A DNA stretch of 64,000 nucleotides from Tritrichomonas musculus (lineage: Eukaryota; Parabasalia; Tritrichomonadida; Tritrichomonadidae), in the NCBI GenBank assembly GCA_039105265.1, contig JAPFFF010000021.1:1550001-1614000 (forward strand), written 5' to 3'. A program made the translations under genes and the position numbers. Of this stretch, positions 50,894 through 61,517 are shown in pieces. The notes beneath the pieces are model-generated. The model was not told the DNA's origin and searched no databases. It worked only from the letters and a program-made list of their open reading frames with translations. Numbering within the stretch: the first letter of the stretch is position 1; each line of letters opens with the position of its first letter.

Positions 50894-53800
50894 ATGGGAA
50901 GAATAGGATCACCAAATTATTTAAACTTTTCTCCTTATCAAGTGTCGCCGCCTTTACAGCGAATACCGAGGTCTTTTACATCGCATTGGTTCCTAATTCA
51001 AGTGATATCTTCAATAGTCGATATTTCCACTTTTGGAAATTCGAAGAATATTTATTTTTCGAGCGAAAACATGGTTGCTAATGGATGGTTTAGAATGTAT
51101 ATTAATCAAGAGCAGTTTCAATATTTGAAAGAATCCACATATTTTGAACTTTATCCGATTGAAAGCAAAATTAAAATTCCTACGTCAAGATCCTTAAGCA
51201 ATAAAGAATTTTATGTTCATGCATCTAGTGATTGGACTTGTCCATCAGGATCTCGTATTATTTCCCGTATTTCTGACACTATTTTTTTAGTCGATGGATT
51301 AAATATTAATGAAGAATTAAAAAACGATCCGCGTATTTTAAAAATAAGACCAGCAGGTCGCAAGCAACCCCTAAATCGTTATACAGCAGGATTTCTTCAA
51401 ACTGGCCAACAAATATCATATTATCATAATAATATTTTTGCTCCCTTACGACCACTTCATGAACTTGGTCTTAACGGCACAGGTCAAATAGTAAATGTCG
51501 TTGACTCCGGTGTTGATGTTTTCAATGCCTTCTTCTACGATCCCGATCCATTAAACGATCTTGAATCGATCACGAATCGAACGAACAAGAATCACCGAAA
51601 AGTTGTTCGAATTGAGTCGATTGTTGACAACACTGACGATGAAGACGGCCATGGATCACATGCAGCAGGTACGATATGTGGCTCCTCATTTTGCGCCAAT
51701 TGTGGCATTTCACAATACAACGGAGTTGCGCCTGATTCGAAGCTATATTTTTCAGACATTGGTGATTCAGAAAGTGGCGAACTTATCGGCACTGTTGATC
51801 TTGAAGAACAATCAAAAATCTTTAAAGAGCTCGATGTTCATGTATCATCGAATAGCTGGGGTTATTCGACAAATGAGCCCGAGATTCAATTCAATTACAA
51901 CAAAGCCGCATTTGAACATCCAGAAATCTTGTATCTTTTTGCCACTGGCAACAATGGACAGTACAACACAGTCAACTGTCCAGCCAATGCCAAGAATGTA
52001 TTGAGTGTGACTTCTTCAGATATGATCAGTGCAGCCAATTTCGAGATGGCAGTGACTCGAGTTGACATCGTGAATGACACCCACAAAATCACAACGTTAG
52101 AAATGATGGGAAGATATATTCGTCAGAATTCAGTCAGTCCTGAAATGCGGTATTTCCATAACTTATCGGTGATTCAGTATCAAGGGCCAGACTGTCATTA
52201 CGAAGAGCCAGAGGAAGAAGGTGGAGAATACACGGTTTACAACTGCACTGATACTGATTTTGATTATGATTTGTATAACGGTTCTATCGTCCTCCTGGAT
52301 TCGGAGTCAGGAGTGGATGAAGACTTATGCATTCAGGCTCTGAAAGTTGCAGAACATGGCGGTCTTATTGCATTATTCAATCCACAAGACATCTTTCATA
52401 GATGCAATGAAAAGACAACAATTCCAATGATCGTTGTCGACAACGAATCAGTTCAAGAAGTCTTAGAAATGGGAAGAATTTCAATCTTCCCTTCATCAGG
52501 CACTGACGATCCACTCCCTGGAGCAAGCAGCGGTGCTTCGAAAGGTCCAGCTGATTCTGGTCTGAGAAAGCCAGAGATTCTGACGCCTGGATCGCACATA
52601 AACAGCGCTAGATCGCATGGACCATCGTTAGAAGATGTCACACCTTCGATGACTTATAACGACAACGTTGATGACAAGTCAGGAACTTCAATGGCAACAC
52701 CTGCTGCTGCCGGACTTGCTACAATCATTGCCCAATATTTGAACGACGGTTTTTATCCGTATCTTAAGAAAGGAACAGGAATATCAATCAAGCCAACATC
52801 ATGTCTTTTGAGAGGCTTTTTGGTCAACACAGCAATCAAGCCAAAAATGGAGGAGAATGAAAGCAAGTCTACACATAGAAATGACGTCGGTTACGGTTTT
52901 CCATTCCTGCAGAATATTTTAGGATTCAACAAGACAGGACTTAGATTTGTTGACAACCAGTCTATTTCTTCCAATTCGCATCTTGTTTATACGATCAATG
53001 TTGATTCAAATTCGACTGACTTACACGTCACTCTCGTCTATCTAGATCCTCCTCTCAACATCGACAATGAAGCAATCTTTTTCGCCGATCTGGACCTCTA
53101 CGTAAAGGCTCCAAACGGCCAGATATACCACGGAAATAACGTGTCTGATGGTGACACGTTTTCGCTCATTGAAAAAGTGGTTTTTGAAAGTGAGGAAATT
53201 TCACCAGAAGGAGGTCAATTTGAGATCCACATCGTCTCAAATAAATTTCCAATTGTCGACCAGAAGGTCATGTTCGCTATCGTAATAAACGGCCCATTCA
53301 ACATGAGCGACATCGAGAAGAATCCGCTCGAAATGGTTGCGCGTGATGCCGCTCAAAACGACTGCCCAAGAGACTGCAGCGGGCACGGAAAGTGCGAAAA
53401 TGGCATCTGTGTTTGCGACAGCCTCTACACAGGACTCGCGTGCAACACAAGCCAGAAGACCCTGAAAGATGGAAGCTCGTACGAGGAAGACCTTGACTAC
53501 GGCGATGTTGCGTACCTAAGGGTGCCACTGAACGATAGCCAGGATCCGGCAGAAAGTGTATCATTCGATATCGAGAAAAGTGACAATCTTGGCCTTCTTT
53601 ACTTTTGCACAAGCTTCGATGAATCGCCTGGAAAATTCACAGGAGCTGACTGGGACTGCAGATTCGCCTGCCCGCCAAACATTACTGACCCAGAACAAGA
53701 GCCAGACTATCCGTCCTTCGAAAACGTGTCTCTCGTCATTCCACAAGGAAACAATCCGGCATTCTTCAACATTGCTGTCTACACTGGAAACTACGAAAGA

Positions 53801-54250
53801 TTAAAGGTCTCAATCAACAATTTAAGATTATTGCATTCACAGCCAAACGCGACACAATCACTGCCTATTTCACCGTCCCAAAGTCAGACACAATCAATGC
53901 CAATTTCACCGTCCCAAAGTCAGACACAATCACTGCCTCCTTCACCGTCCTTAAGCAAGACAAACTCTCCTTCTAAGACGTTTTCTGAATCTCCACAGCC
54001 AACATCGTTTGTAAGCGAAAGCCAGTCACCGACCCAAAGCTTGTCTCTTTCTCCAATCATCACCGATGCTCCAAAGAAAGAGAATAATAAGCTTCCATTA
54101 TTGGCACTCATATGCTTGGTGCTTGTTTGCGCATTTGTACTTGCGTCTATCGTTATCCTCGTTGTCATCATTCTTAAGATAAGAAAAGGAAGGAGAGCAA
54201 CATCAATCAGCGCAAGTTTAATTGCAGAAAATAACGTTTCTGTTTTTTAA
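50894..54250 (+). CDS. Subtilisin-like serine protease (S8) with PA, EGF-like and membrane segments
   Basis: A secreted or surface peptidase of clan SB. Triad: D204 (NVVDSGVD), H253 (DGHGSHAAGT), S599 (SGTSMATPAAAG); the oxyanion asparagine is in LFATGNNG near 353. A protease-associated insert lies at about 455-535 (SIVLLDSESG, LKVAEHGGLIALFNPQ). A C-terminal beta region (about 690-815) is followed by an EGF-like module (CPRDCSGHGKCENGICVC, about 824-855). Next come a Ser/Pro/Thr stalk with SPSQSQTQS repeats and a membrane helix at about 1066-1095 with a short basic tail. Trichomonads have such type I-anchored subtilisins. Oddly, no signal peptide is visible at MGRIGSPNYLNF. Codons become richer in G/C after about base 51450, unlike its neighbours, which may mean strong expression. 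Confidence 0.92.
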   Translation: MGRIGSPNYLNFSPYQVSPPLQRIPRSFTSHWFLIQVISSIVDISTFGNSKNIYFSSENMVANGWFRMYINQEQFQYLKESTYFELYPIESKIKIPTSRSLSNKEFYVHASSDWTCPSGSRIISRISDTIFLVDGLNINEELKNDPRILKIRPAGRKQPLNRYTAGFLQTGQQISYYHNNIFAPLRPLHELGLNGTGQIVNVVDSGVDVFNAFFYDPDPLNDLESITNRTNKNHRKVVRIESIVDNTDDEDGHGSHAAGTICGSSFCANCGISQYNGVAPDSKLYFSDIGDSESGELIGTVDLEEQSKIFKELDVHVSSNSWGYSTNEPEIQFNYNKAAFEHPEILYLFATGNNGQYNTVNCPANAKNVLSVTSSDMISAANFEMAVTRVDIVNDTHKITTLEMMGRYIRQNSVSPEMRYFHNLSVIQYQGPDCHYEEPEEEGGEYTVYNCTDTDFDYDLYNGSIVLLDSESGVDEDLCIQALKVAEHGGLIALFNPQDIFHRCNEKTTIPMIVVDNESVQEVLEMGRISIFPSSGTDDPLPGASSGASKGPADSGLRKPEILTPGSHINSARSHGPSLEDVTPSMTYNDNVDDKSGTSMATPAAAGLATIIAQYLNDGFYPYLKKGTGISIKPTSCLLRGFLVNTAIKPKMEENESKSTHRNDVGYGFPFLQNILGFNKTGLRFVDNQSISSNSHLVYTINVDSNSTDLHVTLVYLDPPLNIDNEAIFFADLDLYVKAPNGQIYHGNNVSDGDTFSLIEKVVFESEEISPEGGQFEIHIVSNKFPIVDQKVMFAIVINGPFNMSDIEKNPLEMVARDAAQNDCPRDCSGHGKCENGICVCDSLYTGLACNTSQKTLKDGSSYEEDLDYGDVAYLRVPLNDSQDPAESVSFDIEKSDNLGLLYFCTSFDESPGKFTGADWDCRFACPPNITDPEQEPDYPSFENVSLVIPQGNNPAFFNIAVYTGNYERLKVSINNLRLLHSQPNATQSLPISPSQSQTQSMPISPSQSQTQSLPPSPSLSKTNSPSKTFSESPQPTSFVSESQSPTQSLSLSPIITDAPKKENNKLPLLALICLVLVCAFVLASIVILVVIILKIRKGRRATSISASLIAENNVSVF

Positions 54251-54265
54251 ATAAAACGTTATTTG

Positions 54266-54266
<1 letters not shown>

Positions 54267-54296
<30 letters not shown>
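54267..54296 (+). repeat. TTTA microsatellite
   Basis: About seven tandem TTTA units, 17 bp after the subtilisin stop. The remaining intergenic sequence to 54718 shows no gene. Confidence 0.85.
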
Positions 54297-54299
<3 letters not shown>

Positions 54300-54718
54300 G
54301 CATAATGTAAATAAGCAATAATAAATGATAAACAATTTCATCAAATGTAGGTCCCTTATTCAGGATCCTGATGTCGGGCATTTTTCAATTAAAATAAATA
54401 TATTGCATTCTATTATTTATTTTTTTTATTATAAAATCAGAAATATGAATCATATAAAAAGATAAACATATTTGAGAACTCAGTAATATATCATAATGAT
54501 ATATCAGTGAAAAAAAAAAAAAAAAGAGGCTTATGATATCGATTCTCAAAATAGCAAGCTTGCTATTTTTTATTAACTCAAAGTTGAAATAAAAGGAAAA
54601 CAAAAAATGGCAACTAGTTTAGTATGGATTTAAAAAAATAATCAACTTTTTGATAAAAATTGTTTTATTACTTTTTGAATAAAAATAAAATATGGTTTTA
54701 AATATATAATAATCTAAT

Positions 54719-57163
54719 TCATGCATTTATAAGGAGAGGATCAATATCGTTACCGTTGTTTGTCTTCTTTAATATTACTATGAAAGCGAAGACAATAATA
54801 GAAACTATAACAACTTGGCTAATAATTATTATGATGAATAAAACGTAAATCTTATTCAACAAGCCAAACCCAATATCATTGCTGTTATTAGGACTGTTTG
54901 ATATTGGTGATGATGCAACAGGAATGGAAATAGAATTTGATTGAACAAAGCTCGGTTTAGTTTGTGTTTGGATAAAAGTTGTTTCATGTTTTTCTAGACA
55001 AGAAGAACTAAAAGCAAACTCGAAAGTAACTAATTTATTGTCTCTTGAATTATAAAAATATAAATCATCGCTTATAAAACTTTTTGGATTAAAAGGAGAC
55101 ATGCAATTATTATTAATAATAAACCTAAGAATTGATAAATGATTTGTTTTTCTAATTTTCTCAATTTTTCCATCAAACAAAACAGCCGATATTTCTGAAA
55201 CAACTTTATTATTTGTAAAAACATTGATTGGTGTATGGCTTGAATTTGCATGAATAAATATCAATGATTTTAATTGATGATCTTTTATTGAATTGTGCAT
55301 AAAAAGGGTGTTATTTATTGATAAGGATGGATTTGCAGAAAAAGACTGTTTTCCATCAAAAAAAGTTATTTGATCATAATAAATATCGCATCCATTATGA
55401 GCAATATTATCAGTAAAATTGCAATTATTAAACATTCCTTTACACAAAAATATGGCTCCTGCAAATTCATTTTCTTGGTGATTTGGAATTGACACTGAAT
55501 TTTCCAAAAACAAACAATTTGAGCAATTTATTGCTCCGCCATTATAAACGTGATTAAGATAAATTGCACCTCCATAAATTTCTGCATTGAAATTGTTTGA
55601 ATTTTCATAAGCACGTAAAGTTGCAGAATTATTAATAAAACTACAATTAAATAAATTTGCATTTTTAATAAAATAACAAGCACCGCCATAAATTCTACTT
55701 TTGATATCAAATTTAAGTCCATAAAAAACTAAAGTATTGTTATTAAAAATGCAACTTATTAAATCAATTGTTAGAGAACAATATATTGCGCCACCTGCAC
55801 CAGCTGAAATGTAATTTGTTGAATTTCCAAATCCTGTGTTATTAGTAAATGAGCATCCATTGAAGCAAATATTTGAATCTTTATAATAAATGGCGCCTCC
55901 ATAAGAGCAAGGTTGTTTTCCAGAAATAACAAAAGAGCATTTGGTTTCTGCTAAATTATTTGTGAAATTACAACGACTAATATTGCCACGTGAAGTTTGT
56001 AAATAAATGGCACCGCCATAAGTGAGAACATCGCCAGTATAAACTTTATTATTTATAAAATTGTCTTCTGTAAATGTTGCACTCGCACAATCTAATGAAA
56101 TAGCACCGCCAAATGTTGTTTCTGTTTCAGATTGTGCTTTATTGCTAATAAAAGTGCTTCTTGTTATATTTAATTTTTTGTCTCCAATTGATATTGACAC
56201 CAAAACATAGTCAGAAATGGCACCTCCATAAACCTTTTTATTTAATGAAATCACTTTATTATTAACAAAGAAACATTCATCAATTTTACCATAATTGCAT
56301 GAATATTTAATCGCACCTCCCAAATTAGTATGCATTAAGCTTGACTTTGGTTCTTTGTCTTCAACAAAATTCTCAGTAAAATTGCATCTTTCAAACGTCA
56401 CATTTTTATCATCAAGTAAAAATGCTCCACCACAAGTAAAAGCACCACTGCCGTTACTACTATTAATAATTACTTTATTTTTATCAAATAAGCAATCTGC
56501 ACATGATATATATGAATCAGAACTCGCTACAGCTCCTCCTCCAAATTTAACAACGTTATCCTCAAATACGCATTTTTCAAAAGACGAGATTAAAGAATGA
56601 AAATAAATGGCACCGCCAATTTTATAGCCAGAATTACGCTCAAATAAGCAATTGGTGAATTTGAAATGACTAATTAGCTTCGACTTAATATATATCGATC
56701 CGCCTGATTCTGAACTGGCCGTGTTTCGTTCAAATTTGCAATCAGAAATGCTCGTGTTGCATTCATCTGAAATCATGTAAATAGAGCCTCCTGCATTAGA
56801 TTTACATCCTTGAAAAATGCAATTTTTTATTTCAGTGGTGCACTTTTTTTCATTTGTTATATAAACAGCGCCGCCGTATTTGCTCTTGCAATTCGTAAAT
56901 GTGCAATTAATGAAATGATTATTGGTTTTAAATTGCGTTTTTAAGCTGATGATAACAGCACCTCCTTCTAAATCTGATTGAATTGAGTGAAAATTGCATC
57001 GGATTAAGCAAACTGTATTATAGGAAAAAAGACTATTTGAATAATTTTTATCATAAGTGCATTCTGACTGGTTAATTTGGAGAAGATAGGGCTGGTCAAA
57101 TAGACTTTCGGAAATATGCGAAGTTGATAAAGAATATTCAAAGAGGAATGAAAAAATTAACAT
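54719..57163 (-). CDS. Pmp-like surface protein with GGAI/FxNN beta-helix repeats (814 aa)
   Basis: Resembles the polymorphic-membrane-protein family (chlamydial Pmp-type repeats; large sets exist in trichomonads). A signal peptide (MLIFSFLFEYSLSTS) leads into many GGA(I/V/C)-Y/F and F-x-N-N or C-x-F motifs to about residue 660, a pattern that folds into a right-handed parallel beta-helix. Cysteine content is high. A membrane helix (KIYVLFIIIIISQVVIVSII, about 766-800) precedes a short tail ending NDIDPLLINA, which holds an acidic dileucine (D-x-x-x-L-L), a possible endocytic signal. It is in tandem with the next Pmp-like gene, 274 bp apart. Confidence 0.88.
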   Translation of the reverse strand: MLIFSFLFEYSLSTSHISESLFDQPYLLQINQSECTYDKNYSNSLFSYNTVCLIRCNFHSIQSDLEGGAVIISLKTQFKTNNHFINCTFTNCKSKYGGAVYITNEKKCTTEIKNCIFQGCKSNAGGSIYMISDECNTSISDCKFERNTASSESGGSIYIKSKLISHFKFTNCLFERNSGYKIGGAIYFHSLISSFEKCVFEDNVVKFGGGAVASSDSYISCADCLFDKNKVIINSSNGSGAFTCGGAFLLDDKNVTFERCNFTENFVEDKEPKSSLMHTNLGGAIKYSCNYGKIDECFFVNNKVISLNKKVYGGAISDYVLVSISIGDKKLNITRSTFISNKAQSETETTFGGAISLDCASATFTEDNFINNKVYTGDVLTYGGAIYLQTSRGNISRCNFTNNLAETKCSFVISGKQPCSYGGAIYYKDSNICFNGCSFTNNTGFGNSTNYISAGAGGAIYCSLTIDLISCIFNNNTLVFYGLKFDIKSRIYGGACYFIKNANLFNCSFINNSATLRAYENSNNFNAEIYGGAIYLNHVYNGGAINCSNCLFLENSVSIPNHQENEFAGAIFLCKGMFNNCNFTDNIAHNGCDIYYDQITFFDGKQSFSANPSLSINNTLFMHNSIKDHQLKSLIFIHANSSHTPINVFTNNKVVSEISAVLFDGKIEKIRKTNHLSILRFIINNNCMSPFNPKSFISDDLYFYNSRDNKLVTFEFAFSSSCLEKHETTFIQTQTKPSFVQSNSISIPVASSPISNSPNNSNDIGFGLLNKIYVLFIIIIISQVVIVSIIVFAFIVILKKTNNGNDIDPLLINA

Positions 57164-57437
57164 AATAATCTCAAAATTTTTTATATGAAATGTGATATGA
57201 AATATTACTTAAAATAAAATTCGAAATCAAGTTGAATTATAATTATTTTAGGCATAAAATGTATCAATATAACTTTATCCTTTTAAATATAAAAAAAATC
57301 CAATTTTGGAAATTTTAATAATTTTATTTGATAATCCCATAATATCATTGATAAATGTTTTACTTACTATAATAACTTTGTTGTATTAAAAAAAATAAAA
57401 ATAAATGTGTCTATTTTAATTATTGTTTAGAAAAATA

Positions 57438-60029
57438 CTAACTGAATGTAAATTCTTGAGGTTCTCCAAATTCATGTTGGTTTACCTTTTTTATTATCAG
57501 TATAACAAATACAAGTAAGGAAACAAAAATGGCAATTTGGGAAATTGATAACGCAATGACTAAAACAAAAATTTTATTATACATCTTTTCAATAATTTCG
57601 TTCTTTGAATCATTTTGACGATCATCAACGTTTGCTTTTGCTTCAGCCGGAGTCTCTGTTATCATCTGCTCAGAATGTGAAACAATTGGTAATGCTTGTG
57701 TTATTATTATTTGTTCTGGGACTTCTTCGGTTAGATGTCTCTTTGGTGGTATGATGTATTCTTGACAAGCCGAATCAAAAGCAGCATAAAAAGACACCAA
57801 AGCATTATAATTAATATTGACTATTGGCATATCATTCGTTTTATATAAAGCATCATCGAATGGTGTAATACAATTGCTCTCAATATTGAATCTTAAACTG
57901 TCCACATAATTAAATCTTTCAGCATCAAACAAATGTATTCCTGCATCATCAAAAAATTTGTTATTTTTGAATATAACTGGAACTGTGAAATCTTTAGATG
58001 TGTGGAAGAATAATATCGAATTGATGCTTCTGTTTGCATTTGTTTGATGGTAATAAAAACAATTATTTATTGTTAATTTTGACTTTTTTTCTTGGTGAAA
58101 CATTATGTCACATCCGTTGTAAGCAACATTTTCATTAAAAGTGCAGTTATTGACTTCTCCCAATGAAATATAAAGTGCACCTGCAAATTCTTTTGTTCTG
58201 TTGCTTGGCACGCTTGCTGTATTGTTTGTAAATGTGCAATTTTTACAGCTAAATAAGACTTCACAATTAGAAATATAAACAGCACCTCCATGAGCGTTAT
58301 GAAAGCCAGTAGATGAGTTTGATGCAAATGAAATAGCTTCATTATTCATGAATCTGCAATCATTTAAATTCCCTGATACTTCGATAAAAATGCAAGAACC
58401 GCCTTTTGCATAAGAATAAATGCCTGAACAATGCAAAGTATTGTTCAGAAAAACACTTTGATTTATTGTTGCTTGTGTATATGAAGAATATAAAGCTCCT
58501 GCTTTTGTATGCATGTAATGTCTTGTTGCTCTTCCAAAGCATGAATTGTTGATGAATGTGCAATTTCTGAATTTGATTGATGCCTTTTTATGATGAAAAG
58601 CACCTCCAAAGCATAAACAATCGGATTTTGTAGATTTTTCATTCAAAATAACTTCAGCAATATTGTTTTTAAATGTGCAATTAATGAAATTTCCATTTGC
58701 ATCATTTGAAATGTCAATTGCGCCGCCTTTTGATGTATGGTTTGAAAATGCTTTATTACAGCTAAAAGAACAATTTGAAAAATATTCATTCGCATATGAT
58801 AATGAGTTTTTTGAATTAGTTTTTTTATAACAAATCGCACCTCCGTTAGAAAATGAATTTGAATAAGCAAAATTGCTTGAAAATGATAAATTATTAAATA
58901 TGCATTTCCTGATGAAATTGAAATTGAAACTTGAAACATAAATTGATGTTACGTTGGCATAAAAAGCACCTCCTTCTGACAATTTTTTTGAGTTTACTGT
59001 GTTGTTAATGAATTCACAATCAATCATTAGAGTTAAAAAACTAAATGAACAAATGGCTCCACCATGAGAACTTTCATTTAATGAGTTTGCTGAATTGTTG
59101 TAAAAATGACAACAATTTAGTGAAATATTTATTGAATTTTTACTTTTGTTAAATGAGACAGCACCGCCGAATGCCTTATAATTTGAAGAATGTGATGTAT
59201 TATTAACAAATGTGCAATCCTTCAATGAGTAAATTCCATATTCGTTTGAGAATGAAATTGCACCACCGAATGATTCATGACAAAAAGAAATTGCTGAATT
59301 ATTTGTAAAAATGCAATTATTGAATGTGTATGATGTATCGATTTCATTTCTAATTGAAATAGCACCACCATTAGATAATTCATTCTCACATATTGCTGTG
59401 TTGTTTGTAAATATGCAATCACTAATGCCATCATATGATTTCCCATCTTCACAATAAATTGCACCGCCTTTCATTTCTATATCTTTTTCGGTGATTAAGT
59501 TGTTAATAAAACTGCAATTTTTAATCGAATTAATCGTGTTTCGTATAAATATTGAACCTCCATTATTAATGGCCGTATTTGATTTAAACGTGCAGTTTTT
59601 TATTGTTAAATTGCAACTCGTTGGATGCGAAAAGATATAAAAAGATCCACCTGATGATGAGTAGGCTGAATTTTTATCAAATATTGTATTCAGAAATTCA
59701 ATGGTACAATTTTGGCTAGGCTTGTAGTAAAAATAAAATGCGCCTCCTGATTTGGCACTGCAAAGAGAAAAAGTGCAATTATGAATAATATTATTGATGC
59801 CATAATTTTCTAGATCTATTAATATAGCCCCACCGTTTGTAATTGAATTAATTGAATTAAATGTGCATCGTATGAAGCAAACCATTGTCTTTGAAATATA
59901 ACTTTTTGTATATATCGTATCATAGAAGCATTTGGTTTCAACTTTTTCTAACAAATAGTTTTGTTTGAATGAATGATCAAAGATTTGATGTGTTGAATAT
60001 AACAAATGGACCAATAATAATAAAAACAT
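57438..60029 (-). CDS. Second Pmp-like surface protein (863 aa)
   Basis: Tandem paralogue of the gene at 54.7 kb, and the upstream one in transcription order. Signal peptide MFLLLLVHLLYSTHQ. Roughly fifteen GGAI/GGAF motifs (KGGAIDISND, SHGGAICSFS, AHGGAVYISN) alternate with CTFTNNTA/CIFTNNSA-type FxNN units to about residue 650. The membrane helix (FVLVIALSISQIAIFVSLLV) is at about 808-842, with tail KKVNQHEFGEPQEFTFS. Many NxS/T sites suit a glycosylated ectodomain. Sequence identity to its neighbour is moderate, so duplication is not recent. Confidence 0.88.
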   Translation of the reverse strand: MFLLLLVHLLYSTHQIFDHSFKQNYLLEKVETKCFYDTIYTKSYISKTMVCFIRCTFNSINSITNGGAILIDLENYGINNIIHNCTFSLCSAKSGGAFYFYYKPSQNCTIEFLNTIFDKNSAYSSSGGSFYIFSHPTSCNLTIKNCTFKSNTAINNGGSIFIRNTINSIKNCSFINNLITEKDIEMKGGAIYCEDGKSYDGISDCIFTNNTAICENELSNGGAISIRNEIDTSYTFNNCIFTNNSAISFCHESFGGAISFSNEYGIYSLKDCTFVNNTSHSSNYKAFGGAVSFNKSKNSINISLNCCHFYNNSANSLNESSHGGAICSFSFLTLMIDCEFINNTVNSKKLSEGGAFYANVTSIYVSSFNFNFIRKCIFNNLSFSSNFAYSNSFSNGGAICYKKTNSKNSLSYANEYFSNCSFSCNKAFSNHTSKGGAIDISNDANGNFINCTFKNNIAEVILNEKSTKSDCLCFGGAFHHKKASIKFRNCTFINNSCFGRATRHYMHTKAGALYSSYTQATINQSVFLNNTLHCSGIYSYAKGGSCIFIEVSGNLNDCRFMNNEAISFASNSSTGFHNAHGGAVYISNCEVLFSCKNCTFTNNTASVPSNRTKEFAGALYISLGEVNNCTFNENVAYNGCDIMFHQEKKSKLTINNCFYYHQTNANRSINSILFFHTSKDFTVPVIFKNNKFFDDAGIHLFDAERFNYVDSLRFNIESNCITPFDDALYKTNDMPIVNINYNALVSFYAAFDSACQEYIIPPKRHLTEEVPEQIIITQALPIVSHSEQMITETPAEAKANVDDRQNDSKNEIIEKMYNKIFVLVIALSISQIAIFVSLLVFVILIIKKVNQHEFGEPQEFTFS

Positions 60030-60380
60030 TAAAAAAAAAAAAAATTGAATTCAGAGGAATGACCATTTTTACTCACAAATTTGTTAATTTCCAAAAATGG
60101 GAATTATTTTGTAGTGTAATTGGTTGAAAATCAGTCCTTATTTGTAAAAATTTGAGATCTAATTAGACATATTAGCAAAAAGATTTTTCTGATCAAAACC
60201 TCTATATGAATATGTGATTACTTGTTCATTTTATTGCATTCAAAATTGAATTCTTTGAAAAAATTATATGAGCTTTCAGAAATTTAAATATTTTAAAAAA
60301 AGCTGTTTTTTAGTTTATTAGTAACTGGATCAATGTTTTCAGCTAAAAATGAACTATTTGGTTGAAATTATATAAAGTTA
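60030..60380. other. Intergenic stretch
   Basis: Upstream region of the Pmp-like gene and 3' side of the metacaspase. No gene or clear motif. Confidence 0.5.
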
Positions 60381-61517
60381 TTATTGTGGGAACAATGGTT
60401 GATTTAATAGTTCTTCTCTTGTTGGAGATACAACAACACATTGGTGATAATTTACAAGCTGGCTTGAAACTCTATCTCTGATTTCTATTGGAGTGATTCC
60501 TCTGTTTCTTCTTACTTCTTGGAATAAGAAGAAAGTAAAGAATCCTTGATCATTGTTTCCCTGCCTTCCCTGTTTAGCGGTTTGGTTATCATCTGCAGCA
60601 GAAAGGCAAATTATATTTGCAGGATAGTTTTGTGCATTTAATGGATCTGGAATATCCCATATAGTACCGCTATGGCAGCAGTCGTTAATTAAGATGGTTT
60701 TCGCTGTACCATTTGCATAAGATCTGAGAATTTCTGTCAATTTATCATCAACAATGTAAGTATCATCGAAAATCATAACTTCATCGTATCCATCATCTTC
60801 ATCTTCACCACCAGAATAATCCTTGATACTTGATCCGTGGCCAGTATAATAAACAGTTAAATACTCTTTAGTTTTTTCAAGGAAGAGTTTAAGGTAATTC
60901 ATGAATTTAACAGATGTTGGATTATGAAGGAAATAAATGAAGTATCCCATCATTTTATGGTTTGCTGCTACTGTAATTGAATCGTTAAGAGGACCAACAC
61001 CAAGTTTGTAGTTTTCTTTTGTATATGTATTGCAGCATATGAAACAAACTCTAGAGATATCCATTGAAAATCGGCTTGGTTCAATTGTGTCAAGATTAAC
61101 TCCGAGTTCAAGTAATTGACCAAGGGCTGATTCTTCTGTGCTGTGATTTCTTAATTCAACGAATTGTTGTTGGTCAAATTCGTTAACAGGCAAAACATTT
61201 TGTTGGAAGTTTTGTGAGTTATTCCAATCAGAAACTTTGTATGGGTTGAAGAAGAACTTCTTTTGACCGTTAATCTTCATCTTCTTGAATTCCTTCTTTT
61301 GTCTCTTTTTTTCTTCCTTCCTCCTCTTCTTTTCTTCCTTCTTCCTTCTCTTTTCTTCATCACTAAGCTTTTCCTTCTTATCTTTCTTATCCTTCTTGTC
61401 CTTCTTATCCTTCTTATCCTTCTTGTCCTTCTTATCCTTCTTTCCTGAGTTGGAATCGGAATCCGAATCGGAACCAGAATCTGAGTCTGAGCCTTTCTTC
61501 TTCTTGTCTTTTCCCAT
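60381..61517 (-). CDS. Metacaspase-like cysteine protease with Lys/Asp-rich N-terminus
   Basis: The start is placed at MGKDKKKKGSDSD (61517); the 21 upstream codons are AT-rich and look untranslated. From there residues about 10-80 are a serine/aspartate run and then a lysine/aspartate and lysine/glutamate region (KDKKDKKDKK type), probably disordered and nucleic-acid- or membrane-attracted. The caspase-fold domain holds the catalytic histidine H227 in YYTGHGS and cysteine C281 in NDCCHSG (usual metacaspase form DSCHSG). Metacaspases cleave after Arg/Lys. No p10 signature beyond the SPTREELL end, and no N-terminal prodomain of type I metacaspases, was recognised. Confidence 0.9.
   Translation of the reverse strand: MGKDKKKKGSDSDSGSDSDSDSNSGKKDKKDKKDKKDKKDKKDKKDKKEKLSDEEKRRKKEEKKRRKEEKKRQKKEFKKMKINGQKKFFFNPYKVSDWNNSQNFQQNVLPVNEFDQQQFVELRNHSTEESALGQLLELGVNLDTIEPSRFSMDISRVCFICCNTYTKENYKLGVGPLNDSITVAANHKMMGYFIYFLHNPTSVKFMNYLKLFLEKTKEYLTVYYTGHGSSIKDYSGGEDEDDGYDEVMIFDDTYIVDDKLTEILRSYANGTAKTILINDCCHSGTIWDIPDPLNAQNYPANIICLSAADDNQTAKQGRQGNNDQGFFTFFLFQEVRRNRGITPIEIRDRVSSQLVNYHQCVVVSPTREELLNQPLFPQ

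Noticed and set aside
53298-53612. 104-codon minus-strand frame within the subtilisin gene
   Set aside because: It is the antisense shadow of the G/C-richer coding stretch and has no recognisable domain.
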